A stretch of 64,000 bases of DNA from Xenopus tropicalis (lineage: Eukaryota > Chordata > Amphibia > Anura > Pipidae): assembly GCF_000004195.4 (NCBI RefSeq), contig NC_030683.2, positions 79,260,910 to 79,324,909 on the forward strand, written 5' to 3'. Of the stretch, positions 1 to 11,001 are shown in pieces. The translations under genes and the position numbers were made by a program. The stretch's first letter is position 1; every line of letters begins with the position of its first letter. The notes under the pieces were generated by a model. It made no database searches, had not been told where the DNA came from, and saw nothing but the letters and a program-made list of their open reading frames with translations.

Positions 1-1370
1 TGTTCTCAATGAAGCATTTCATATAATGAGAACTAAATACAACATACTGTATAAGCTGGTGTGACATGCATCTGCCCCATTAAACGGGCTAATACTCCAT
101 TATACATCTGCTAACCATATTTCAGTGTCTGTTCCTAAATCTGAAATGCTATTTATGGTAAAACTAAATACCTGAATCCTGTTCTATCTATTATTATACT
201 GATATGCATGATGTTAGCAATGTTTGTGGGACAAATTAATTATTTAATTTTCAGACAAGCATGTTCTGTGTGTTGACTAGAAAACCTTACACACAATAAT
301 GCATATGCAGAATGGGGTAATGTTGTTGAGCTCCTATTTATTCTTACTTTGTATGACAATTTTCAAATCCAACACAACTGATTTCTGCATTTTAATAAGG
401 ATTGGGTGGGTAAATCAATGCACAGTAAATGGTGTACATGAATACATAAATTATTATGAAATTAATGGAATGAAAATGATTTGTAAATTTCTCTTTATAA
501 TAACAAGCACAGAGTTGTGTACATTGCATATTTTCATTTGATTGAGCTGTTGGATAATGGAACTTCCAGAGGAAAAACTAAATGGAAGAAGGAAGCTCCA
601 GTAATTCTCCAATCAATGATTATATGTTGAACGAATAGGGAACAACATACATCATTAAAGGTTTGTCTACCTTTTTTTTTTTTTTTATAGATTCATGAAT
701 ACTGCTCCCCATCTGTACATGTTCTGTGAATAGGACCCCCTTTTAACTGCACATTCTTTCTCTGCACCGAGAGGTCTCTGGCGCTTGAGAACTAGTGGAG
801 TGGGATTTGGAGGAGAAAATGTTGGATCTTCACTCTAAATCAACCTGTAGATGCCACTTCTGTTGAATGGTTTCAAGTATGCATGTAATGCAGCAGACAC
901 AAGGACAAGCTGAGCATATGAAACATGTTCTACAGAGTCATAGTCAACAGTTTGCTGAAGGGCTTTACAGCTCCCTTTGCATAATAGATGACAGATAAGC
1001 TACTATATGGCAAGGACATCTCTTAAATCATACAGTCTTTTTAATAGGCCACAGTAGGTGATTTGCATACTTTCTACATTGCCCAAATTTCTGCAACCAT
1101 TGTACTTGTACATGTTATACTTAAAATGATGGGTGGAAAGCCAATCCTAGTGGCCTTTGATGACATGCCAACCTCAAACTTTTCCATAGTGGTGATAGGG
1201 TGAAAAACATTCTTGTACAAACTAAACCAGATGTTTTGAAAAGTGTTATTTTTAAAGGGTGAAGAGTCACAAATAACCTACAAATATATATTTAAGGATT
1301 AACATATTTAGATGGTTTTGACCCTTTTGAGGTACATTGAAAAGTGATGTTTTTAATGTACCAAGGGGAC
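1..1370. other. AT-rich non-coding DNA, no gene seen
   Basis: I find no coding frame with family-like sequence and no terminal inverted repeats here. A T-run lies near 669-688. The short open frame at 299-541 has no recognisable motif and ordinary intergenic composition. The stretch ends where a degraded Penelope-like frame begins. Confidence 0.5.
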
Positions 1371-1374
1371 CACC

Positions 1375-2585
1375 TGTTCCCCCGACCTATGCGTGTCTCC
1401 ACCTGAAGAACTTGGAACAGGAGAAGATATATCTCAGCTGGGAGACACAGTAGGGGGCAAGCGTTTCCCTCTGGCTATAGCGATGATATATTGGTTCTGT
1501 GGGAGGGATCCCCTGAGGAACTCCAGAGTTTTGTAGAGTTGTTGAACAACAATTCTCATAAATTCAAAAATGAAAAATTATTGGTGAACTTTGTATAAAG
1601 TACTTACGAAAAATGCTTTAGCTCCTAGTTGTTGCTCTGTGCTGCAACCAAATACAACTGCAAAAATCCAAAAATAGGAAAAAAAGCTCCAGCAGATTAA
1701 CTGCAAAACATTTATTATGGGTAGTGGTTACCACTACCCATAATAAATGTTTTGCAGTTAATCTGCTGGAGCTTTTTTTCCTATTTTTGGATTTTAACAA
1801 TTCTCATAAATAGTTGCTTACATACAGTACATGTGGCATAAGAAGGAGAAAACCTTTCTAGACTTAAAGATAAGTGCAAGGACTGGTCACTTACACACTG
1901 AGGTTTATAGAAAGGAGACAGCAACAAATAGGTTCCTTAGGGCTGATAGTTGTAATCCTCAATCCCAGTGGGACAATTTTTGCATGTGCGCAGAAATTGC
2001 ACATTACAGGCAGCCTTTAAAAGATGTTCTCAGGAATTGGAAGAACATTTCTGGGACATATGATACCTACAGAGATGGATACAAAAGAAACTATCGGAGG
2101 GGCAAGGGCTCTGCATTGCTGCTTGCAACAAAGAAACTGACTGTTACTGGACCTGTGTGGTATATCACTACATTTAATGACAACTGGAAAATAAGTTGAC
2201 AGATATTTGAAAAATGGTGGCCTGTTTTATAGACCGATGATCAGCCCATAGAGCACCCACACTCAGAGACAAATCAATACACAGTACATGTTTATAAACC
2301 AAATCCCATAAATTGGTTCACAGTACATAGGAATTTGATCCGTGGCAACCAACCATGTGGCAAGTGTGAGGCCTGTGGTCATAAGAATAAATGTAAAGAC
2401 TTTAAGAACCTCAGAACCAACCAGGTTTGTCAAATTTGTACACTGACAATATGTACTGATGAGCGAATCTGTCCCGTTTTGCCCCCAAAAATTTTCACAG
2501 CGAAAAATCGTGATGTGCGGGAAAAAAGCCTGTTGTGTATGATCTATGGTGTCACTGCAAATGTGGTTTAAACTACTTCATAATA
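1375..2585 (+). pseudogene. Decayed Penelope-like element (RT plus GIY-YIG remnant)
   Basis: This is a relic of a Penelope-like retroelement, whose protein joins a reverse transcriptase to a GIY-YIG endonuclease. Near 1474-1555 the frame reads a YSDDILVLW-type motif, matching the YIDDI catalytic box with one change, followed by EELQSFVELLN. After a 233-bp insertion, 1831-2160 reads FLDLKI...TEVYRKETATNRFL, the conserved block after the RT core. Then 2335-2450 gives CGKCEACG-type cysteine pairs, and near 2535-2570 VVYDLWCHC, the start of the GIY-YIG domain. Stops and frameshifts break every section. About 75 bp from 2455 (GATGAGCGAATCTGTCCC) looks like a fragment of the MITE family seen whole at 50.6 kb. 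The element is inactive and 5'-truncated. Family assignment is firm; exact ends are not. Confidence 0.8.
1564..1796. mobile_element. Palindromic Penelope-tail insertion with 15-bp target duplication
   Basis: The insert is flanked by AACAATTCTCATAAA at 1549-1563 and again at 1797-1811, a 15-bp target duplication. Its right part is a large palindrome of about 64-bp arms (1668-1797) centred near 1732. Each arm contains AAACATTTATTATGGGTAGTGG or its complement. The left part (AATTATTGGTGAACTTTG, then GTTGTTGCTCTGTGCTGC) matches the repeat at 6680-6898. It therefore looks like a 3' end of one PLE family inserted together with an inverted copy of its own tail. It lies inside the older PLE relic and is younger than it. 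Confidence 0.7.
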
Positions 2586-5155
2586 TTGCCACTTTAGGGG
2601 AGGCATATGGGTTAACCCACCAGTTACAATAAAGCCCAATTTGGGCATGTTTTCTGTATTTTAACTATGCCTGTACAATGCTGACTGGGTCTATGGTTCT
2701 TTTGTTTCTCTTGTTTTTTGCTTTTTTAAAAGTGATCTTTTTGTCAGGTATGAATTTATTTTTAAAAGGACTGGCCTTTTGCTTAGAATGGAAATTGTTT
2801 ATAGCCTCATTAAGAAATAAAATGTGGTTGGTATGCTGCATTATTTCAGGCAACACATCTACAGACCAGGATTGCAGACTGCATCTTTGGGACCCACCAC
2901 ATTGTCAATACTTAATAAATGGTCAGAACAAAGGTCAGTTTCTGTTAGGAAAGTCCAGGGCCATATTGTTTTTCACTACAGTCTATAAGACCCTGTTTTA
3001 CGATGTACTATATTAACTTTCAGTTTTGATGTAATGTTTCTTTTCTTGGAAACCATTTGGGCAACTCAGTGCTTGCCAAAAGACAGCTGAGAAAATAATA
3101 AGCTTGTTACTATGAACACTTCTTTCAAGCACATAAATATTTTATCCTATCACAATCAACACCCTTTATACATCTGATTTAAATGGGCATAACTATTTGT
3201 TTATTTGAGATCATGGTGTTCAGGGCTGCCTCGTTTATTTTAGTCTTCCTGACAAATGGACATACACTGATTATTACTCAGCACCACATAATAGCCCTTT
3301 GTTTACATTCTTACAATATTATCTACTGAAAAGAAATTGCTAATTAGGCAGCTATGGTAATTTTATAAAAAAATATATATTCAAATTCATTTCTATTAGC
3401 AGAGACTGATTTCCTAAGATGGGGGCAACATTTTACCAGTGCAGTTACCTATAGCAACCAGCTAGTTTAGTAGTAACTTAGTTTAGTAACTGTCTACTTG
3501 AATTTACAAAATAAAAGAGAAATCTCATTGGTGGCTACAGGCAACTGCATTGGTGAATATAGCAGTTATTTTAGGAATTTAGTACCACAATGTAAGTTTT
3601 GATGCAATAAGAGGTACAAAGTTTAAATCAGGTCTAGTTACCTATAGCAACCAATCAGCAGCTGAATTAACTGGTCACCTTTTTAAAAGTATCTTATAAG
3701 TTGATATGGGGGCAAGCTTTGGGTCTTTAATTGCATTTTACAAATCTATTTCAAAGCTCATATCACTATTATACTGCAGTAATGAGCAATAGCTTTGCAT
3801 GGATGAGAAATAACATGGCACAAATAGGTGCCTAGCAACTGGCTGGCTTGGTTACTCTGTATCAGAATCTGCAGGAAGCACATTTATTTGGCTATCTCCC
3901 CACCATATACTTTCTTTCTTGATGATTACAGGCTGGCACAAAGTGGGCTGTCACTGTCAACTGGTACTAGTTATAATAATTTTATTTAGAAGCAAAACAC
4001 CTCAAATACATACCATGTTTTGTGACTAAGAGGGTAATTTTCATAGGCTATAAATAAGTGTCCTCTTAGGCATTAACACTGCATTGTTTCAAGAATCAGA
4101 GCTTATAGGGCAGAAAGAGACAAGCAAATACAGATTTTACCTTCAGTTGCAGTTACAAATAATGTTAAAAACATGGACCCTTTTATATAGGAACATTGGT
4201 TTGAATTACATTTTCTATTAGGCAAAAATATACTAAGAGTTTACATTAAAGAACCTACAGCAGTATTTTCAGCCAATATTTTGGTTTATGTATCTCCTTT
4301 ATCTGTTGGTGTTTTCTTGTTCAGTCATACATTTTAGTCATTGAACATTCCCACTGAAAACGCAGATACCTCACAGTATCATTTTTTATTCTCACATTAA
4401 TATAAGTAATGTAAAGTTGTACAATGAGTCCTGTATCAAACCATCATACTGTATGTCTAGATTTAATACCAGTAGAATGCAAAAAAACAAAATCACACCC
4501 TGTGGCTTTCCACACCTTGCTTGACTATATCTTTGTTCAAACTAATGCACTTTCTTATTACACAGTTTCTGATTGAAATCTGGAGAGTGGTGAAGACAAG
4601 ATACATCAAAACATCAGTCTTCATACTTATTGCTAATTCACAGCACAATGTTTCCTTTGAGCGAAAAATATTTGTGTATCTCTTAGGATAAAGGGACAAA
4701 ATACGCCTATAATCTGCTGTTTGGTCATTTCCCTATGGGTCAAACTGTAAATTATAGCCTCTTTAATAACTTAGAGACATGCATGCTGATCTGCTTACCT
4801 TTCATGGAGATCCCCATCCAGCAGCCTCATATTATTAAAGGGTAAATATACTTTTTGACATGAGCTCATCCAGTTATGTTAATGTAGAAAAGGGGGCATA
4901 AAGATAAACTCCTTCCCGTCCTCTTCCCTACAGTGTACATTCCTTTGTGCTCCATATCCTTCTCTGTTTTACTCCTCTTTCATCTCCATGTCCCTCTGCT
5001 CCTATTGCATTCTGGGTGGCTGAATTTTGGTGGTGGCAGAATGGACATCAGAAGGCAGCCTGCAGATGGAATAGGATGGGGTGGTGGTAGTGGGGTAGTG
5101 CCTTTGGGTTTCATTTGCTGCAGGCAGGCAACTGAGGCAAGTGGGGCCCAAAATA
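2586..5155. other. Non-coding DNA, no gene seen
   Basis: AT-rich sequence without coding potential. About 3628-3700 contains ACCTATAGCAACCAATCAGC, half of a small MITE family seen at 51.3, 56.8 and 60.2 kb. The frame at 4933-5268 (+) runs across a MITE boundary and has no family resemblance. TTAAAGGGTAAATATAC near 4835 may be the end of another T2-type MITE, without a visible partner end. Confidence 0.5.
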
Positions 5156-5159
5156 TTAA

Positions 5160-5625
5160 AAGGGACCTGTCACTCACGCATAAAAAGCTGTGTAATAAAA
5201 GTCCTTTAAAAAAGAAACATGAAACCCAAATTCTTTTTTTTAATAAAAATCACCAATACCTGTTATAAATGTATTTAAAAATCTGAGCTGTCAATCATAT
5301 ATTGCCTGCCCTCCTTCTATGCCAGAGGCATAGAGGCAGGGTAGGCAATATATGATTGACAGCTCAGATTTTTAATTAGAATTACTTTAACTTTCCATTC
5401 AGCACTTCCTAGATATCAACTAGATGGCAAGTGTATAAGATTTTGGGGTGAAACAAAGCTTTCCTTAATAACAGTGTTCACAAAAAAGCACCGGCCTGCT
5501 TGCTGTACCTGTAAAAGACTGAGACCAAGACTTCAATAATTTATATAGCATAAGTAAAGTTTATTTTGCTCAACTAACATGATAAAAAAGGATTTGGAAT
5601 CATTTCTTAGGGTGACAGGTCCCCT
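5160..5625. mobile_element. T2-type (Kolobok-like) MITE, TTAA target
   Basis: Terminal inverted repeats AAGGGACCTGTCAC (left) and GTGACAGGTCCCCT (right) are each flanked by TTAA (5156-5159 and 5626-5629). TTAA targets with AGG-type ends are the described hallmark of the Xenopus T2 MITEs. Length is 466 bp, with no coding capacity. A near-perfect hairpin lies inside at 5276-5374. The element would need a transposase supplied in trans. Confidence 0.8.
5276..5374. repeat. 99-bp inverted repeat (hairpin) inside the T2 MITE
   Basis: The left arm starts TAAAAATCTGAGCTGTCAAT, continues through ATATATTGCCTGCC, and reappears in reverse complement at 5326-5374 with a loop of a few bases near 5325. A transcript would fold into a stem of about 48 bp, a form that can be processed into small RNAs. 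Whether it is transcribed cannot be seen. Confidence 0.8.
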
Positions 5626-5629
5626 TTAA

Positions 5630-6598
5630 GGCAGGAGACAGCTGGCCTGGGAGGGGTGGAGAAAGAGAGGGATGGGATGTCACAAGAGAAGCACTCACTT
5701 CCTTATATCTGAGCAGGTAGAAACATGAGGCAGAGCTCTCTCTGTAATATAATGTTATTAGCTGCAGTATATGAGCACTAATTCCTCACTATACTGCTGG
5801 CTTTGGAGGTAGAATTGCTTGGGCAGGCTGCTTGGTAGTCTCTTCCTGTATATTAACTGTTTTACAGCATTTAATCCCACTGTAGCCACCCAGGCAGCAT
5901 GGAAATCAGCCTGGGCCCAAAGTGTATCCTCAGTATTATATAGAAATCCAGGCTGTGACACTGAGCTATGAATTAGAGTATACAGAGAGAGTTATAGTTG
6001 GAGAATACAAAGACTGCTGTGAGACTCAGAATAGGTGCAAAGCCTAAAAACATTAACTGTCCTGGCCTTTGCTTTATTATGCCTGCCTATTGCATAGTAT
6101 ATCCATAGATATAGTTACTTGATCAAGCAGCCCAATTTTGACCTCACATTTTCTGGGTTTTTTAAATTAATCTCTGTTTAGATGATTTTGTCAATGCAGA
6201 GCTAGGCTTGCTACATATGTATTGGGACATCATTCCAGCTGCCCCTGTTAGAGGCTACAGACTCCATTTCACTTGTTCAGTGTGCCTAAGGCAGAAGTAT
6301 TTGTACTGTGTTTATATACAGGTATATAGAGTACAGTACAGTTGCCCCTGTGAGTGTATAATGGAGAGCCTGCACACAGTAGCTTCAACTTGACTCTTAT
6401 TCTACTTGGGGCAAATGTAGCTTTTCCTTGATTTATCCAGGTGTTCAGGGGGCAGTGCTACCACTGTGGATGGAACCTACATAAAGAAAAATCCTATGTT
6501 AGTATGTCTAGTAGGTTTTGATGTACCAATACAGAGCCTGCTTATTGTAGCTTGGAACAGAAGTAATGTAGTTTACGGTATTTATGTATGTATGCATG

Positions 6599-6630
<32 letters not shown>

Positions 6631-6664
6631 AAAATATATCACACAGCACCCAGTAGGTCCCACA
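5630..6664. other. Non-coding DNA with short microsatellite
   Basis: No gene is seen. At about 6581-6630 there is a compound simple repeat (TATG/TA followed by TG units), which produces spurious Tyr/His-rich frames on both strands. Confidence 0.5.
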
Positions 6665-6679
6665 GAGCCTAATTTATAT

Positions 6680-6898
6680 ATGCAAAAATCCAAAATGTAG
6701 GAAAAAAGCTTCAGCAGATTTACTGCAAAACATTTATTGTGGGTAGTGGTAACACAACATGTTTCGGGTCAATACCCTTTATCAAGGGTACACAGGGTTT
6801 TGCAGTTGTATTTGGTTGCAGCACAGAGCAACAACTAGGAGCGAAAGCTTTTTTCGTAAGTATTTTATACAAAGTTCACCAATAATTTTTTATTTTTT
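6680..6898 (-). mobile_element. Penelope-like element tail, linear copy
   Basis: CCTAATTTATATATG occurs on both sides (about 6668-6682 and 6899-6913), so the unit looks like an insertion with a ~15-bp target duplication. Read on the minus strand it runs from AATTATTGGTGAACTTTG through a TTGATAAAGGGTATTGACCC / GAAAC segment to AATAAATGTTTTGCAG. It shares both halves with the insertion at 1564-1796, but here the tail is not doubled into a palindrome. The GGGT/ACCC stem followed by GAAAC resembles a decayed hammerhead core; this is a weak resemblance. Confidence 0.65.
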
Positions 6899-6904
6899 CC
6901 TAAT

Positions 6905-7502
6905 TTATATATGTATGTATATCTTTATTTACAAAGTGCTACTTATGTACGCAGCACTGTACAGTAGAATACATTAATACAAACAGGGTTATTAAGATAA
7001 TAATAGATAAATACAAAGTATAACAACAAATACAGATAAATACAAGATAAATACAGTTGCAACAAGTTAAGAGTCAAAGACACATGAGGATGGAGGTCCC
7101 TGCCCCGTAGAGCTTACAGTCTATATGGGAGGGTAACTTACAGACACAAATTAGCAAATATAAGTGCTGTAGGTCACAGTGGGTGACATTACAATATAAG
7201 TGCTAGTTCCCAGATCAGGTGCTGGGTGAGTGCTCTAAAAGGTAGTCTTTAAGTTTAGTTTTAAAAAGACTGAGGGAGGATTCTCTCCGGAGGAAATCAG
7301 GGAGGGCATTCCAAATGTAAGGGGCAGCAAGGCAGAAAGGTTTAAGGCGGGAAACAGCAGTAGTAGTGGGGGGCGCAACCAAACAATTGCTCTGCGAGGA
7401 ATGAAGGAGTCGGCCAGGAATGTACCAAGAGAAGAGATGTAGCGAGGAGCAGAGGAATGGAGGGCTTTGAAGGTTAAGAGAAGGAGTTTGTAAGATATTC
7501 TA
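6905..7502 (-). mobile_element. 5'-truncated CR1/L2/Rex1-type LINE, C-terminus and 3' tail
   Basis: On the minus strand the sequence from 7502 encodes the end of a LINE reverse-transcriptase protein, followed by a 3' UTR with GGGCAGGGACCTCCATCCTC and an end in AAATAAAGATATACATACAT. The same sequence recurs at 11.48-13.61 kb, where it is split by another element. The 5' edge (7502) abuts the Harbinger terminus. The tail lies directly against the repeat at 6680-6898. Confidence 0.75.
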
Positions 7503-8427
7503 GGGTTGATTCACTTAAGTGTGATAACGCCTATCGCATGCTTTTTTGCGTTAAAATTGACGCGAACAAATGTGCAATTCGCTAAAGAATTGTCGCATAT
7601 CGCGTGCATTAAATAGCGCGCTACAGCAATGTATTAATTTTAATGCATTGTATTAATTAGCGAATGAAAAGAATAGTAACGCACAATTTACAAAAGCGCA
7701 TGAAGCGTTAAATGCATTAATTAGTGCACAAATCTGTGCGTATTTTAGCACCTAATTGGGGGAGGTGTTGTGCAGAGCACATTTTTCTTTTTTTAGTGGA
7801 AAAAGGCAAGATGGAGTTTGCGATGGGGTTTTTGCTTGATTTGGAGGAGGAACATCAAGTCCCTGATCCTTCCAGAGTGATGCAGCCTTGCTTTTTTTCG
7901 CCCACTTTAGAAGGCTTAAGCGAGGATGAAGTGGTCAGGTGCTACAGGCTCAATAGAGCGGCAATATCCAGCCTGTATGAGCTGCTTGAGCCTTCCCTGC
8001 AGCCACTGACTCACAGAAACCGCATCATTCCTGGAATTGTGGAACTGCTGTGCTCCCTGCACTTTTTGGCCACTGGCAGTTTCCAAAGGGTTGGGGGGGT
8101 TTACGGGGGGGTGTCACAGCCTACCTTTTCACAGTGCCTTGGCCTGGTCCTGGACGCCATCTGCTCGGTTTCTGGGAATTTCATTTTGTTCCCCAAAAAT
8201 CGGAACGAGTGGAACGCCGTGAAAAGGCAGTTTTAATGTGTTGGGTGCAATTGATTGCACCCATGTGGCGTTAAACCCCCCCCAAGACAGGGAGCACATT
8301 TTCCACAACAGGATCCTGAGCATCGTGTCTGGGTTCCCTGGCTCCTCTCATGATGCTTACATCCTAAGGCAGTCCGCACTTTACAATGCTTTTGAGACAG
8401 GACAAATGCCTCACGGGTGGCTGTTAG

Positions 8428-8672
8428 GTAAGTCTTTGTGTCATGTCTAGCACAGATTTGCTTTCTGTGTCCCACTGTCAAACCAGGCCCTGCCTGCCAT
8501 AAGCTTGAAATGCAATGTGTAAAGTGCCCTCTTTTGCCACTGGGAGTCAAAGCAGCTACTTGTAGTGTCAGCTATCAGTCTCACACTGTCACATCTGTTG
8601 CAAAAGGGCCGTGTTTTGACAGAGGGAGACTGGAAACAGCTTATTTGTTTGCAGCATCTTATTTTATTTCAG
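8428..8672 (+). other. Probable intron in Harbinger transposase
   Basis: The 245-bp segment starts GTAAGT and ends in a pyrimidine-rich stretch and CAG. Removing it joins conserved exon blocks without a frame change, placing GDAGYP directly after the HGWLLG-type segment. This is a sequence-based inference. Confidence 0.65.
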
Positions 8673-8774
8673 GAGATGCTGGCTACCCGTGCTCTAGGTG
8701 GGCTCATCACACCCATTCACAGGCCGCATTCACGGGCTGAGGGTGCCTTTAATGAAGCACATGTCAGGGAGCTT

Positions 8775-8870
8775 TTAAGCCCCAGCTCATTAGCATACAC
8801 ATGAACGTGATTCATTAGTTTAAAGGCTACATAGCAGCTAGAAGCAAAATCTGGCTATAATTTGTACACA
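8775..8870. repeat. Dispersed repeat, also present at 56.36-56.46 kb in reverse
   Basis: CTTTTAAGCCCCAG...TTTAAAGGCTACATAGCAGC here matches the reverse complement of 56360-56455. It interrupts the Harbinger transposase after the AHVR motif and so arrived later. I cannot name the family. Confidence 0.55.
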
Positions 8871-9110
8871 AAACACAAAAAGAAATCGCCAGCGCTCGGT
8901 CTAACCCACGCTGTAGCGTTGACCAGCTGCTAGAAACACTCTTGTGCCGGGCCATCGGTCTAACCCACATTCTAGAGTTGACCAGCTACTAGAAATGATA
9001 AAAAGCCATTATTTATACACAAAGAGAAAGAAAGATTGCCAGCGCTTAGTTTGCCTTTAAAAATATTTTTTACAAAAAATGAGGTGTTAGTACCACACTT
9101 TGGCCAAAAT
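8871..9110. repeat. Two-copy internal repeat of unknown type
   Basis: GGTCTAACCCAC...GTTGACCAGCT occurs twice (about 8899-8935 and 8959-8995). Outer copies of an AGATTGCCAGCGCT-like segment (8884-8898 and 9033-9047) bracket it. No family is recognised. Confidence 0.45.
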
Positions 9111-9652
9111 ATGTAAGCTCACGTGCCACGTAAAGGCCCCTCATTGTACGCGAGTCCTACACTGTCTAATGACATTGAGTCTGTGATGCAATTAAAATAA
9201 AGTCCCCCAGCAAACAATGTGACTGTGTAGTAAGACCCTGTTGCACCAGGCGATGTGGCTGAGGACCTGGATGACCCCATATATCCCCAAGATCCTGTCC
9301 GAGGTGCGGATGCCAGAGGGAATGAAGTCCGGGGACAAATCGCTACCAATTACTTTTCCTGTAAGTACCTACAATCTTTAATCCCATAAACAAGAAATAC
9401 CAAACAACTTCTAAAAAAAAAAGGTTTTATTTACAGGGAAATTAGTTTCACCTCCAAAAGAAATGCTCCTTTCTTTTATTTGTCACAGCATTATTGAGTG
9501 GCAACTAAGGCTGCTGTTGATTTGAGCAAGGTGATTCCCCCACCCCAAACACAAATAGCAAAAATAGAAAGAAATATTTACAAAGAACATAGGCCTAAGA
9601 AAGATAGGTTCCACAGATCCCTAATGTGGCACATTTATTTTCTTTTACGAAG

Positions 9653-10204
9653 CTACCTGGTGGGAGCTGCAGGAGCGGTAGCTGAACTCTCACCACTACT
9701 GTATCTCCAGTGGCAGAGCATGTTGGCTGAATTTCCTTTTGTGCTTTTTCTTGCAATGCAATTTGTTTCACGTTGGACTTGTAAAAGCTTCTCTTGCAGG
9801 CTTAACAGGGCAGCCTTGTACGCAGCTTGGCGTGCCTGACTCTCCTGTTGCAGGCTTAACATGGCAGCCTTGTGCGCAGCTTGGCGTGCCTGACTAGCAT
9901 TGTAGGCATTAGTGACCACACACAAGTCCACATGCAATGTGTCCAACTTTTACATTAAAGCTTTATTGTGAAACCTATCTTTCTCAGGTTCCTTGGGGGC
10001 CACATCAGCTGTGCTGGTTCTGGCCAGGGGTGTGATCTGCTGCTGGCGAATGTGTGCTGGCTCCTCATCTGTAAACAAGGCCACATCACTGGCACATACG
10101 TCTCTCACTTGCCTCCCCACTAAAAGTTTCCCCTTCAATTGCAGGATCACATTGTGGGGAGTGGAGCAGAGACGAGGAGCGTTCAGTTGAGCTTCTGTGG
10201 CCAC
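9653..10204 (-). pseudogene. Probable Harbinger Myb-like partner protein, C-terminal part
   Basis: Harbinger elements usually carry a second gene for a Myb/SANT DNA-binding protein that helps the transposase. On the minus strand 10204-9950 reads TEAQLNAPRLCSTPHNVILQ...DVCASDVALFTDEEP, preceded by a plausible splice acceptor (TTTCCAAAAG). After one in-frame TAA near 9949 the frame continues to 9653 as a coiled-coil-like tail with two ~17-residue repeats of the form QARQAAxKAAxLSLQ. No SANT domain is visible; it would lie upstream on this strand, where the foldback element now sits. Identity rests on context and the coiled coil, so it is tentative. Confidence 0.45.
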
Positions 10205-10304
10205 CTTTTGGAAAAAAGAAAAAGACTTTATTTAATTTTTTGTTATTATGTTCATGATGCCAGGCAAACTTCATGGACAATAATAATTGTCATTTGTTTT
10301 AAAA

Positions 10305-10815
10305 CATACAAAAAGAGAGGGGGATTGATCAATGCACATTCCCTGGCCCCCTGTTTCATAAGTAAATTGTCTATGCTAGTGCATGTATTGACAAAAAACA
10401 GGGGTTTTTAGTTACAAAATTATGATCATAAGATTGGTAAGCCACCATACCACGTCAAGGTAAACCCCGTATGGTGGTCCTATCTATTTACCTCTGGTCA
10501 TATTTTTTAAAGGCTGGCACTCCCGTGCACTGTTGCCATTCTTGACCTGGGGGCTGGTTTGAGTCAGAGAGCTTAGTCACTCCCATGCCTTCAGCTTTTA
10601 TAGAGAGAGATTGCCAGGACCACAACTTGGTCCTACTGGCTTAATCCTCCCCCGCTTGCGGTTTGTAAAGGAGAAGGTGGCTTACCAATCTTATGATCAT
10701 AATTTTGTAACTAAAAACCCCTGTTTTTTGTCAATACATGCACTAGCAAAGACAATTTACTTATGAAACTGGACCAGGGAATGTGCATTGATCAATCCCC
10801 CTCTCTTTTTGTATG
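10305..10815. mobile_element. Foldback element, copy 1 (about 140-bp inverted arms)
   Basis: Arms at 10305-10446 and 10676-10815 are near-perfect reverse complements (ends CATACAAAAAGAGAGG / CCTCTCTTTTTGTATG). The 229-bp centre contains a smaller palindrome (CCACCATA...TATGGTGG) and, read on the minus strand, a TATA-like CTATAAAAGC. No coding capacity. It is a non-autonomous DNA element or foldback repeat; I do not recognise the family. Confidence 0.7.
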
Positions 10816-10850
10816 CTTGTAGTTAATTTGGCCAGATCAGTCATATAGTT

Positions 10851-11001
10851 ACATAGTTACATAGTTACATAGTTACATAGGGTTGAAAAAAGACCAGTGT
10901 CCATCAAGTTCAACCCATCCAAGTAAACCCAGCACACCTAACCCACACCTACCAATCTATACACTCACATACATAAACTATCCAAACTATACATAACAGT
11001 C
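10851..11001. mobile_element. Short interspersed insertion with TTACATAG repeats
   Basis: The paralogous sequence at 13.73 kb reads straight through this site (GATCAGTCGCACTTCC), whereas here about 150 bp interrupt it, flanked by CAGTC on both sides. The insert begins with several ATAGTTACATAG units and continues GGGTTGAAAAAAGACC...CATCAAGTTCAACCC, a common frog interspersed repeat. The comparison defines both ends directly. Confidence 0.7.

Larger units (their letters stand above)
7811..9365 (+). pseudogene. Harbinger transposase (HARBI1-like), broken and split by introns
   Basis: The protein is a DDE nuclease that cuts and pastes the transposon. It starts plausibly at 7811 (MEFAMGFLLDLEEE). 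Residues for the helical region (LSEDEVVRCYRLNRAAISSL) are followed by the catalytic block GAIDCTHVAL near 8238-8275 and GSSHDAYILRQSALY near 8340-8385. A donor GTAAGT at 8428 and acceptor TTTCAG ending at 8672 join in frame to give LLGDAGYP, the next conserved block, then (one frame over) ITPIHRPHSRAEGAFNEAHV with the conserved acidic residue. A C-terminal piece (NEVRGQIATNYF) appears at 9240-9361. Breaks: a stop and frame change at 8231-8238 with a few conserved residues missing, a 1-base shift near 8695, and a repeat inserted after about 8775. It is non-functional. Confidence 0.8.
7503..10250 (+). mobile_element. Harbinger (PIF/ISL2EU-type) transposon relic
   Basis: The left end reads AGGGTTGATTCACTTAAGTG, the terminus also seen in reverse complement at 46.45 kb. 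Downstream come a split transposase frame on the plus strand and a convergent partner-protein frame on the minus strand, the usual two-gene plan of Harbinger elements. A matching right terminus is not visible before the foldback element at 10305, so the right edge given here is approximate. Internal insertions (8775-9110) add to the decay. Confidence 0.65.
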
